From Candidatus Accumulibacter vicinus (GTDB lineage Bacteria; Pseudomonadota; Gammaproteobacteria; Burkholderiales; Rhodocyclaceae): 64,000 nt of DNA. The notes under the pieces are model-generated. The model was not told where the DNA came from. It did not search any database and was given only the letters and a program-made list of their open reading frames with translations. This document shows, in pieces, positions 56,988 to 64,000 of the stretch; the first letter of the stretch is position 1, and every line of letters starts with the position of its first letter. The position numbers were made by a program, and so were the translations under genes. The stretch lies in NCBI GenBank assembly GCA_002425405.1, contig DIME01000183.1, positions 1 through 64,000 of the forward strand, in the 5' to 3' direction.

Positions 56988-57449
56988 TCATTTCGTTTTG
57001 CGGGTACAAGCCAGCTCGTCCATGGCGCGATTGGCCAGGGCGTCGGCGCGTTCATTGCCGCTGTGCCCGGCATGCCCCTTGACCCATGACCATCTGATCT
57101 GGTGCTGGCCAGCCAGCTCATCAAGACGCTGCCAGAGGTCGGCGTTCTTGACCGGCTTCTTGTCGGCGGTGCGCCAGCCATTGCGCTTCCAGTTGTGAAT
57201 CCACTCGCTGATGCCTTTTTGCAGGTACTGCGAATCAGTATGCAGATCGACGGTCGCCGGTGTCTTCAGCGCCTCGAGGGCACGTATCGCGGCAGTGAGT
57301 TCCATCCGGTTGTTGGTCGTGGCCTCTTCGCTTCCCCAGAGTTCCTTCTCCCGATCACCGGCCCGCAGGAGCACGCCCCAGCCGCCAGGTCCAGGGTTGC
57401 CGCGACAGCCACCGTCGGCGTAGATGGTGACGATTTGTTCATTGCTCAT
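56988..57449 (-). CDS. rnhA: Ribonuclease HI
   Basis: 153 aa. RNase HI degrades the RNA of RNA-DNA hybrids. All four catalytic acids are visible: [20 protein letters not shown] (Asp), [14 protein letters not shown] (Glu), [16 protein letters not shown] (Asp) and [15 protein letters not shown] (Asp), plus the basic protrusion [20 protein letters not shown]. Start overlaps the upstream methyltransferase stop by four bases. Confidence 0.96.
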   Translation of the reverse strand: MSNEQIVTIYADGGCRGNPGPGGWGVLLRAGDREKELWGSEEATTNNRMELTAAIRALEALKTPATVDLHTDSQYLQKGISEWIHNWKRNGWRTADKKPVKNADLWQRLDELAGQHQIRWSWVKGHAGHSGNERADALANRAMDELACTRKTK

Positions 57450-58159
57450 GAAATTTCCTTTTTGCTGACTACGGATAAGGCCTTACGAGGAGAACGTTGC
57501 TGCTTCCAGCTCGGCAGTATCAGGCGCATGCCATGCACGCGCTTGATCGCACGCAGCAGATACACGCCGCCGGCAAAAGCCCACCAGCGAGTGCCGGCGG
57601 TTTCCATGAAGTGCCAACGCTTCAGCCAGCGCTCATGCGTGCATGGCGGTGAATAACAGCCAAAAGTACCCCGTTCGACTTCGAAGCCGAGCAGTTGCAG
57701 CCAGTCCTTGAGACGCCGCACCGAGAGGTAGTGGCCATTCCACGGAAAATGGCCGGGGCAGTTCGGCAGACCACGGCGCAACCCCCAGATGGAAATCGGG
57801 TTGAAGCCGGTAATCAGTACTTCGCCTTCCGGAATCAGGACGCGCTCGACTTCGCGCAGAATCTGGTGCGGGTCCGCATGGAACTCGAGCACATGCGGCA
57901 TGACCACCAGATCGATGCTGTGTGCCGCGAAGGGGAGCTGCCGTAAATCGCAGAAGACATCGACCTGGCCTGAATCGTCCACCACCTGTCGGAGAGGGAT
58001 ACGGTTCTCGGCAAGCAGATCACGTTGTGGGAGACCCAGCTGGATGGCATTGTAGCCAAAAAGGTCGGCGACGACGGCGTCGATCGTGGCTTGCTCCCAA
58101 GCCATGACATAGCGCCCTTGCGGGCTTTCCAGCCAGGTGTCGAGGCCAGGGATTGACAT
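57446..58159 (-). CDS. YafS-like SAM-dependent methyltransferase
   Basis: 237 aa, class I methyltransferase. The SAM site has lost a clear motif I ([20 protein letters not shown]) but keeps the acidic-loop and motif IV segment [20 protein letters not shown], and [21 protein letters not shown]. coli has yafS in the same place between gloB and rnhA, so this is the probable orthologue. The substrate is not known. The intergenic gap to divergent gloB is only 27 bases, which leaves little room for two promoters. Confidence 0.8.
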   Translation of the reverse strand: MSIPGLDTWLESPQGRYVMAWEQATIDAVVADLFGYNAIQLGLPQRDLLAENRIPLRQVVDDSGQVDVFCDLRQLPFAAHSIDLVVMPHVLEFHADPHQILREVERVLIPEGEVLITGFNPISIWGLRRGLPNCPGHFPWNGHYLSVRRLKDWLQLLGFEVERGTFGCYSPPCTHERWLKRWHFMETAGTRWWAFAGGVYLLRAIKRVHGMRLILPSWKQQRSPRKALSVVSKKEIS

Positions 58160-58186
58160 TTTCAGCAGTTCTTCCAGAATGGATCA

Positions 58187-58948
58187 ATGTTCGACATTAT
58201 TCGGATCCCGGCTTTCAAGGATAACTACATCTGGTTGTTGCGCAAGGGCGCGACAGCGGCTGTGGTTGACCCGGGCGATGCACGCCCCGTACTTGATGTG
58301 CTTGAGCAAGAGGGGTTGTCGCTGAGCGCCATTCTCATCACCCATCACCATGCTGACCATCAGGGCGGAGTTGCTGAACTGTTGGCGCATCATTCTGCTG
58401 AGGTCTTCGGTCCAGCGGCGGAGTCGATTGCCGGCATCAGCAAACCCTTGCGTAGCGGCGATACGATCAGCATTGCGCCTTTCGGCATCGAATTTGAGGT
58501 GATCGCGGTGCCCGGACATACGCTTGGGCACATTGCGTATTATGGCTCAGGCTGCCTGTTTTGTGGCGATACCTTGTTTGCCGGCGGCTGTGGTCGTCTA
58601 TTCGAGGGGACCGCTGCACAGATGGCTGATTCGCTGGCCCGTCTGGCCGCGCTGCCGGATGACACCGCGGTGTATTGCGCCCATGAGTATACGCAGGCGA
58701 ATCTGCGCTTTGCTTTGGCGGTTGAGCCTGGGAATCGTCGGCTGCAAAGCCGTGTCGAAGAGGTTGCCGTCACTCGTGCCAGGGGTGGGGCGACGCTGCC
58801 GTCTACGATCGCGATCGAGAAGGCGACCAATCCCTTCCTGCGCTGTGGCGAACCGGAAGTGGCGGCTTCAGCACGCAGCAGGGTGCCTGCAGCGCGCGAT
58901 GAGGTGGCGGTGTTTGCTGCGCTGCGTGAGTGGAAGAACAGTTTTTGA
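58187..58948 (+). CDS. gloB: Hydroxyacylglutathione hydrolase, glyoxalase II
   Basis: 253 aa. MBL-fold hydrolase: [20 protein letters not shown], metal motif [45 protein letters not shown] and [15 protein letters not shown], and the glyoxalase II C-terminal helices ending in [10 protein letters not shown]. It hydrolyses S-lactoylglutathione in methylglyoxal detoxification. Length and motifs match the standard enzyme. Confidence 0.95.
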   Translation: MFDIIRIPAFKDNYIWLLRKGATAAVVDPGDARPVLDVLEQEGLSLSAILITHHHADHQGGVAELLAHHSAEVFGPAAESIAGISKPLRSGDTISIAPFGIEFEVIAVPGHTLGHIAYYGSGCLFCGDTLFAGGCGRLFEGTAAQMADSLARLAALPDDTAVYCAHEYTQANLRFALAVEPGNRRLQSRVEEVAVTRARGGATLPSTIAIEKATNPFLRCGEPEVAASARSRVPAARDEVAVFAALREWKNSF

Positions 58949-59262
58949 ACGTTCTTTCAGGGGTTTTCCGGGGGGTGGCGAGTTTCCTGGCTGACTGCCA
59001 CGCCCGGTTGACCGTATCGAGTACCTTGCCGGCGTTGAACGGCTTGAACCCCCCCTGAATGGCCTCCCGGACATTGTCCACGCTGGGGTTGCCGGTGACC
59101 ATCACGACGACAATCTGGAGGGTGCCGGGTTTTGATCGTCTCCAGGGCTGCAAGGCCACCGATCTCGGGCATCAAGATATCTAGGCAGATGATGTCAGGC
59201 CGCAGGCGTTCTGCAAGTGCGGGAAACGCCTCGTCGTGATAAATTGCTGGCTTCCTCAGCCA
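58949..59262 (-). pseudogene. Frameshifted response-regulator receiver relic
   Basis: The minus strand reads RLRPDIICLDILMPEIGGLA followed by ALETIKT, the phospho-acceptor region of a receiver domain. It then shifts frame to GTLQIVVVMVTGNPSVDNVR with EAIQGGFKPFNAGKVLDTVN. The start of the receiver (the DD acidic pocket) is missing and overlaps the gene on the other strand. The CheY-like product cannot be made intact. Confidence 0.65.
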
Positions 59263-59279
59263 GCCTTTGGGCTGCTGTC

Positions 59280-62200
59280 ATGTCTGAAAGAACCCGTACC
59301 ACCATTACCACTACCTCGATGAACCTCAAAAAATATGGGCTGCGTGTTTTGCTGGCCGTGCTGGTTTTCGGTGCGCTGGGTTTTTTTGGATTGCCTCTGC
59401 TCGTCAAATCGACGCTCGTCGAAAAACTCTCCGAGGCCTTGCACCGACCCGTGACCGTCGACAGGATCAGCATAAATCCTTACACGCTATCGTTGCAAGT
59501 TGTCGGACTGGTGATTCGGGAAAAGGGGGGGGGCGAGAAAATACTGGGTTTTGAAAACCTTTATGTCAACCTCGAGTCAAGTTCGCTGTGGCGTGGTGGT
59601 CCGGTCATTGGCGAGCTGAGATTGGATGGACCGACCTTGAAGGTCGTGCGTCTGCCTGACGGGCGTTTCAATTTCTCTGATCTGATCGACGAATGGATGG
59701 CCAAGCCGGGGTCCGACGATCCTGCCCCGCTTTTCTCGATCAACAATATCCGGCTCACTGGCGGGAAGCTCGAATTGGACGATCGGATTCTTGGGGAAAA
59801 GCATATCATCAGTGAGATCAACATCGCGCTGCCGTTTATTTCGAGCTTGCCCCAGGCCACGGAGATCTTCGTCGAGCCGGCTTTCTCGGCATCGATCGAT
59901 GGCTCGCCTCTGCTCATCCAGGGCAAGAGCAAACCTTTCGCGAAATCGATCGACAGCGAGTTGGCGTTTGATTTTCATGATGTGCAACTCGGCAAATATG
60001 TCGATTATGTGCCGATTCGCTTGCCGTTTCAGATCGTCTCCGGTGCCCTCGACAGTGAATTGAAGCTGATTTTCCGCCGGCAGGACGATGATCGTTCGAC
60101 GCTCAGTCTCTCGGGCAATGTCGCCATCAGGGATGTCGACATCAAGGATTCTTCCGGCTCTCCACTGCTGTCCCTGAAACGGCTTGACGTTCAGCTTGGG
60201 GTGCTTGATCCGCTCAATCGACACTGGATGATCGATCGGGTGACCGTCGATTCACCCGAGATCCATGCGCGGGTCAACCGGCAGGGTACGATCAACTGGA
60301 TGGATTTTTTCAGCAGTGAACCGGCTGCCCATGAGAACGCCGCCCCGGAAGCGCAGGCGGCAACGTTCGCATGGTCTCTGGGCGAAGCGAAGGTCACCAG
60401 TGGTGTGTTGCGCTGGCTCGACGAGTCGCATGGCAAGCCATTCAACGCGAGCGTCGAAGGAATTGATCTTGCCTTGAAGAAACTTGACTCCAAGGGGGCC
60501 GCTGCAGCCGAGTTCGATGCCGCCTTTCGGCGTCTGCAGGCTGCTCAGTGGATGAAGATCGAGGCTTTCTCGGTCAAGGGAGGTCGGCTGGATCTGGCCA
60601 GGCGTGAAGTGATGATCGATGAGGTTGCGGCGCGCGGCACCAGCCTGCTAATGCGGCGCTCTGTCGACGGCCGCATCGAGTTTGTCGAGCCCCCTAGCTT
60701 GCGCGTCGTCCAGGCTGCGCGGAAGGACCCTTCGCGGCCATGGAAGGTGAACCTCACCAAGTACCATGGTGAAGACCTTGGGCTTCGCTTCGAAGATGCT
60801 GCTGTCTCGCCGCTGGCGACACAGACCATTGAAGGAATGACCATTGATGTCGACAACCTGTCAACCGAAGCAGGCAGGACCGCGAGGGTGTCGACGCGTT
60901 TCCGGCTCAATCGCAAGGGAGAATTCGAGGCTGGTGGCAGTCTGAAGATTTTCCCGTTCGATCTGGACCTCAAAGTGGCTGTCAAGACGCTGGAACTGTT
61001 GCCACTGCAACCTTACTTTACTGAACGGCTGAACATCGATGTCACCCGCGGCCAGGTGACTTTGGGTGGCGTCGTCCAGTTGCGACAGGTTGGCACCGGC
61101 GCCATCGAAGCCAGCAGGCTGGCCGGGGGGATCTCCGGGCAGGTGACGGTGGGCGATTTCTACGCGGTTGACAAGATCAATTCGGCCGACTTCCTGAAAT
61201 GGAAGTCACTCTACCTCGGCAAGATCGATGTGCGCCTGAATCCGGATTCGCTCTCGATTGGCGAGGTGGCGCTCGCCGATTTTTTTGCGCGCGTGATCAT
61301 CAACCGGGCGGGCCAGTTGAATCTGCTGCAGATCGTTCGCCAGACCGAGGCAGAGCCGTCTGCCATGGCGCCCAAGACGCAACCGGTGGTCGTGGCCGGT
61401 GCAGGGACGGCGGTGGCTCCTGTGGCCGCCAGCGCCAAGCCATTGCTGCCGATCAAGATTGGCAGAATCACGCTGCAGGGTGGCGACATCAGGTTCAGTG
61501 ACAATTTCATCAAGCCGAACTACTCGGCCAATCTCAAGAAGATCGGCGGAACCATCAGCGGGCTGTCATCGGCGGCTGACAGCGTTGCGAGCCTCGATCT
61601 GCGCGGTAGCTACGACAACATCGCACCTCTCAACATATCGGGGCAGATCAACCCGCTGTCGGCCAAACCCTATCTTGATCTGCAGGCCGACATCAAGGGC
61701 CTCGAGATGAGCTCGCTGTCGCCGTACTCAGGCAAGTATGCCGGTTATGCGATTGAAAAAGGCAAATTGTCTCTGTTCGTCAAGTACAAGATCCAAGATG
61801 ACCAGCTGACCGCGGAGAATCGGGTGTTTCTCGACCAACTGACCTTTGGCAGTCCGATTGATAGCCCGGATGCGACCAAGCTACCGGTGAACCTCGCGCT
61901 TGCCCTGCTCAAGAATCGCAACGGCGAGATCGACATCAATCTGCCGATCGCCGGTTCGCTCAGTGATCCCGAATTCAGTGTCGGTAGCCTGGTTGTCAAG
62001 GTGATCGTGAACCTGCTGGTCAAGGCAGTGACTTCGCCCTTTGCCTTGCTGGGGTCGATTTTTGGTGGAGGCGAGGAGTTGTCGAACGTCGAATTCGATT
62101 TCGGACAGGCATTGATCACGCCGTCGGCACAGCAGCGGCTGGAAAATCTGGCCAAGGCCCTGATCGACCGGCCTGCGCTCAGGCTCGAAATCGAAGGGCG

Positions 62201-62642
62201 CGCAGACCCAAAGAACGATCCCGAGGGATTGAAGCGTAATCGCCTCGATCACAAGGTGCGGGCGCTGAAACGGGATGACTTGACCAGGAAGGGGGTTGAG
62301 AGCGGCTCGACGGACGCCGTCGAGGTCGGCGCCAACGAGTATCCGGCACTGCTTGAGCGCGTCTATCGCGCTGAGAAATTTCCCAAGCCACGTAATCTGG
62401 TGGGCATGGTGAAGGGACTTCCAGTTGAGGAAATGGAGAAGCTGATTCTGGCCAACACCGTAGTGGATGAGGAAGATTTGCGCGACCTCGCTGTTCGCAG
62501 GGCGAAAACGGTGCTGGACTGGCTGGCTGCACATGAGGTTCCCGCAGAGCGTCTGTTCCTGTTGCCGGTCAAGCTGGTGGAGGCGGAAGGCAAATCAGAA
62601 GCAAGCAGCCGGGAAAGCCGCGTTGCCCTGTCCTTGAAATAG
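59280..62642 (+). CDS. DUF748/AsmA-like envelope protein
   Basis: 1120 aa. One N-terminal helix (LRVLLAVLVFGALGFFGLPL) anchors it in the inner membrane; the rest is periplasmic, rich in beta strands, with AsmA/DUF748 features such as RPVTVDRISINPYTLSLQVV, GPTLKVVRLPDGRFNFSDLI and a long repeat-rich middle. The end (ALIDRPALRLEIEGRADPKN, VLDWLAAHEVPAERLFLLP) resembles an OmpA-like segment. AsmA-superfamily proteins carry lipids across the periplasm or aid outer-membrane assembly. Starts at 59280 and 59319 are both possible; the latter lies closer to the helix. Confidence 0.85.
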   Translation: MSERTRTTITTTSMNLKKYGLRVLLAVLVFGALGFFGLPLLVKSTLVEKLSEALHRPVTVDRISINPYTLSLQVVGLVIREKGGGEKILGFENLYVNLESSSLWRGGPVIGELRLDGPTLKVVRLPDGRFNFSDLIDEWMAKPGSDDPAPLFSINNIRLTGGKLELDDRILGEKHIISEINIALPFISSLPQATEIFVEPAFSASIDGSPLLIQGKSKPFAKSIDSELAFDFHDVQLGKYVDYVPIRLPFQIVSGALDSELKLIFRRQDDDRSTLSLSGNVAIRDVDIKDSSGSPLLSLKRLDVQLGVLDPLNRHWMIDRVTVDSPEIHARVNRQGTINWMDFFSSEPAAHENAAPEAQAATFAWSLGEAKVTSGVLRWLDESHGKPFNASVEGIDLALKKLDSKGAAAAEFDAAFRRLQAAQWMKIEAFSVKGGRLDLARREVMIDEVAARGTSLLMRRSVDGRIEFVEPPSLRVVQAARKDPSRPWKVNLTKYHGEDLGLRFEDAAVSPLATQTIEGMTIDVDNLSTEAGRTARVSTRFRLNRKGEFEAGGSLKIFPFDLDLKVAVKTLELLPLQPYFTERLNIDVTRGQVTLGGVVQLRQVGTGAIEASRLAGGISGQVTVGDFYAVDKINSADFLKWKSLYLGKIDVRLNPDSLSIGEVALADFFARVIINRAGQLNLLQIVRQTEAEPSAMAPKTQPVVVAGAGTAVAPVAASAKPLLPIKIGRITLQGGDIRFSDNFIKPNYSANLKKIGGTISGLSSAADSVASLDLRGSYDNIAPLNISGQINPLSAKPYLDLQADIKGLEMSSLSPYSGKYAGYAIEKGKLSLFVKYKIQDDQLTAENRVFLDQLTFGSPIDSPDATKLPVNLALALLKNRNGEIDINLPIAGSLSDPEFSVGSLVVKVIVNLLVKAVTSPFALLGSIFGGGEELSNVEFDFGQALITPSAQQRLENLAKALIDRPALRLEIEGRADPKNDPEGLKRNRLDHKVRALKRDDLTRKGVESGSTDAVEVGANEYPALLERVYRAEKFPKPRNLVGMVKGLPVEEMEKLILANTVVDEEDLRDLAVRRAKTVLDWLAAHEVPAERLFLLPVKLVEAEGKSEASSRESRVALSLK

Positions 62643-62741
62643 GGTCGCGGTGCGGGTCTGGCCAGTCTTCATCTGATCAAAGCGGCGGATGATTGCGGGT
62701 CTAACCAAGTCTTTGGAGCAACACTCAGGAACAGAAGAGAG

Positions 62742-63194
62742 ATGAGCCGGGCCGAACTCGAAGCCGCGTTTTGTGCGACGACCTATCGGGTGACGGTGCC
62801 CGAGGGTTCTTTTGCCCTGCGGATTGGCGTGGCGGCTCCCGCTTTCGATGCCTTCCTGCTGCGCTTGGCTACCCAGTGGCCGGCCAGTGATGACGAGCCT
62901 GGGGAGACTACCGAGATGTGCTGGGGAATAGTGACGGCATACAATCCGGCGGCGCTGCTTTCAGAACAGGTCAACCGCCTTGCCCATAAACGTTTGCTGA
63001 AAAGAATCAAGGCGTTGGGCTGGTTTTTCTTGCCCGCCAGCAACGTTTCCGATGGCGGTGTCTGGCCTGTTGAGCCAAGTTGTCTGGTGTTGTGGGCAGA
63101 CGAGCAACGAATGCGAGTGCTGGGCAGCGAGTTCGGCCAGCTTGCCGTGGTGTGTGGACGGACGGGGTCGGTACCGAAACTGCTTTGGCTTTGA
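62742..63194 (+). CDS. DUF3293 protein
   Basis: 150 aa. Family features are MCWGIVTAYNPAALLSEQVN near the middle, LLKRIKALGWFFLPA, and PSCLVLWADEQRMRVLGSEF with GQLAVVCG at the end. DUF3293 proteins are small, soluble and of unknown function. No signal peptide. ATG 62742 follows AGAAGAG. It lies 99 bases after the DUF748 gene and 67 bases before the kinase on the same strand. Confidence 0.8.
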   Translation: MSRAELEAAFCATTYRVTVPEGSFALRIGVAAPAFDAFLLRLATQWPASDDEPGETTEMCWGIVTAYNPAALLSEQVNRLAHKRLLKRIKALGWFFLPASNVSDGGVWPVEPSCLVLWADEQRMRVLGSEFGQLAVVCGRTGSVPKLLWL

Positions 63195-63261
63195 TGTTTG
63201 CCGGCGGTAGTCGCTATTGCCGTACCTGGAATATCGTTTTTTTGCGAGGTGATCGAGCACT

Positions 63262-64000
63262 GTGAGCAAGCATGTCGGGCGTTTCGAGATCATTCGTGAA
63301 CTGGGTCGAGGTGCTCAAAGCATTGTTTATCTCGCCCGTGATCCACATTTGCAACGGCAAGTGGCGATCAAGACGCTTCACTTTGCGCGCTCTGATCCGC
63401 AGCAGAATCGTCAGTTGCTGGACGAGGCACGGATGGTCAGCCAGTTGCGCCATCCGAACATCGTCCCGATCTTCGAGGCTGCCGAGGAAAGAGGGGATCT
63501 TTATCTTGTTTTCCAGTACGTACCGGGCAAGAACCTGGCCGAGTATCTGGCGCTGAGCGGTGCTCTTAAACCGGCCAGAGCGATCACGATCATGCAGGCG
63601 GTTCTCGATGCGATTGCCCACGCCCATGCTGCGGGAATCATTCATCGTGACCTCAAGCCAAGCAACATCCTGATTGACGATGATGAACTGCCGCGTGTGA
63701 TGGATTTCGGCATCGCTGCGCGCAATGGAGCGCTGGGCGATGGCGGGCAGCTGACTGGCACGCCGGCCTACATGGCGCCAGAGTATATCCTGCAACGCAC
63801 GAGCAGCGAACGATCCGACGTATTTTCGGCCGGTCTGGTTTTCTATGAATTGCTGACCGGCAAGCGGGCGGTTCCCGGGAACGACATCCTGCTGGTGATG
63901 AAGCAGATTGCGGGCGAGGACATCCGGTTGCCGCCAGACAGCAGCGGCTTGCTCGAGGAGCGGCTGGCACATCTTCTCTACCGGGCACTTGCGCGTGATC
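63262..64000 (+). CDS. Serine/threonine protein kinase, truncated by the window edge
   Basis: GTG start, open to the right edge (246 codons seen). Hanks-type kinase with FEIIRELGRGAQSIVYLARD (Gly loop), VAIKTLHF (Lys), IIHRDLKPSNILID (catalytic loop), VMDFGIAAR (DFG), GTPAYMAPEYI (APE) and SDVFSAGLVFYELLTGKRA. All catalytic residues are in place. Domains beyond the kinase core are out of view. Bacterial relatives respond to stress or cell-wall signals; the partner is not known. Confidence 0.9.
   Translation, partial: MSKHVGRFEIIRELGRGAQSIVYLARDPHLQRQVAIKTLHFARSDPQQNRQLLDEARMVSQLRHPNIVPIFEAAEERGDLYLVFQYVPGKNLAEYLALSGALKPARAITIMQAVLDAIAHAHAAGIIHRDLKPSNILIDDDELPRVMDFGIAARNGALGDGGQLTGTPAYMAPEYILQRTSSERSDVFSAGLVFYELLTGKRAVPGNDILLVMKQIAGEDIRLPPDSSGLLEERLAHLLYRALARD

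Overview
The window is G+C-rich chromosomal DNA from a betaproteobacterium, most likely Rhodocyclales and Accumulibacter-like. That placement is inferred from codon use and from the housekeeping gene order dusB-fis-purH-purD-hemF, gloB-yafS-rnhA-dnaQ and queA/tRNA-Leu/hemCD; no database was searched.

Bases 1-19,500 are an accessory conflict and signalling island. On the minus strand lies a compact five-gene operon (304-10691): TIR-STAND NTPase, membrane STAND NTPase with a 12-bp tandem-repeat-encoded GVA tract, TIR with an apparently inactive CHAT-like fold, MoxR AAA+ ATPase, and a large membrane protein with a CoxE/vWA-like N-terminus and a C-terminal FGE-sulfatase domain. Divergent to it is a TIR-like/TPR/SLOG-like protein. 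After an rluA-type pseudouridine synthase comes the most interesting feature: a complete diversity-generating retroelement (DGR, 14086-19470). It consists of a membrane TIR protein, an FGE/C-lectin target with variable repeat VR1, avd, a reverse transcriptase, the template repeat TR, two tandem hairpins, and a second FGE target with VR2 fused to the stump of a TIR domain. TR and both VRs are 122 bp and align without gaps. VR1 differs from TR at 15 adenines and VR2 at 19, with only one and two differences at other bases. This is the signature of adenine-directed mutagenic retrohoming.

Bases 19,900-29,200 carry metabolic and sensory genes: a dienoyl-CoA isomerase-like crotonase, an AEC permease, a transposase relic, a BvgS-like hybrid kinase with three periplasmic solute-binding domains, an MBL hydrolase and fumC. 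Bases 28,900-33,200 are a small toxin-antitoxin and effector patch: a TumE-like relic, an RHH/ParE pair, a lower-G+C TIR-like/TPR protein with an upstream inverted repeat, and a TacA antitoxin with a frameshifted TacT.

Bases 33,400-64,000 are mainly housekeeping: a GT39/GT9/GtrA glycan operon, a divergent folE, a nitronate-monooxygenase-like protein, rlmJ, a lipoprotein, chrA, a SNF2 helicase, queA, tRNA-Leu(CAA), hemC-hemD, hemF, purD, purH, fis, dusB, dnaQ, rnhA, a yafS-like methyltransferase, gloB, a DUF748 envelope protein, a DUF3293 protein and the start of a Ser/Thr kinase that runs off the right edge.
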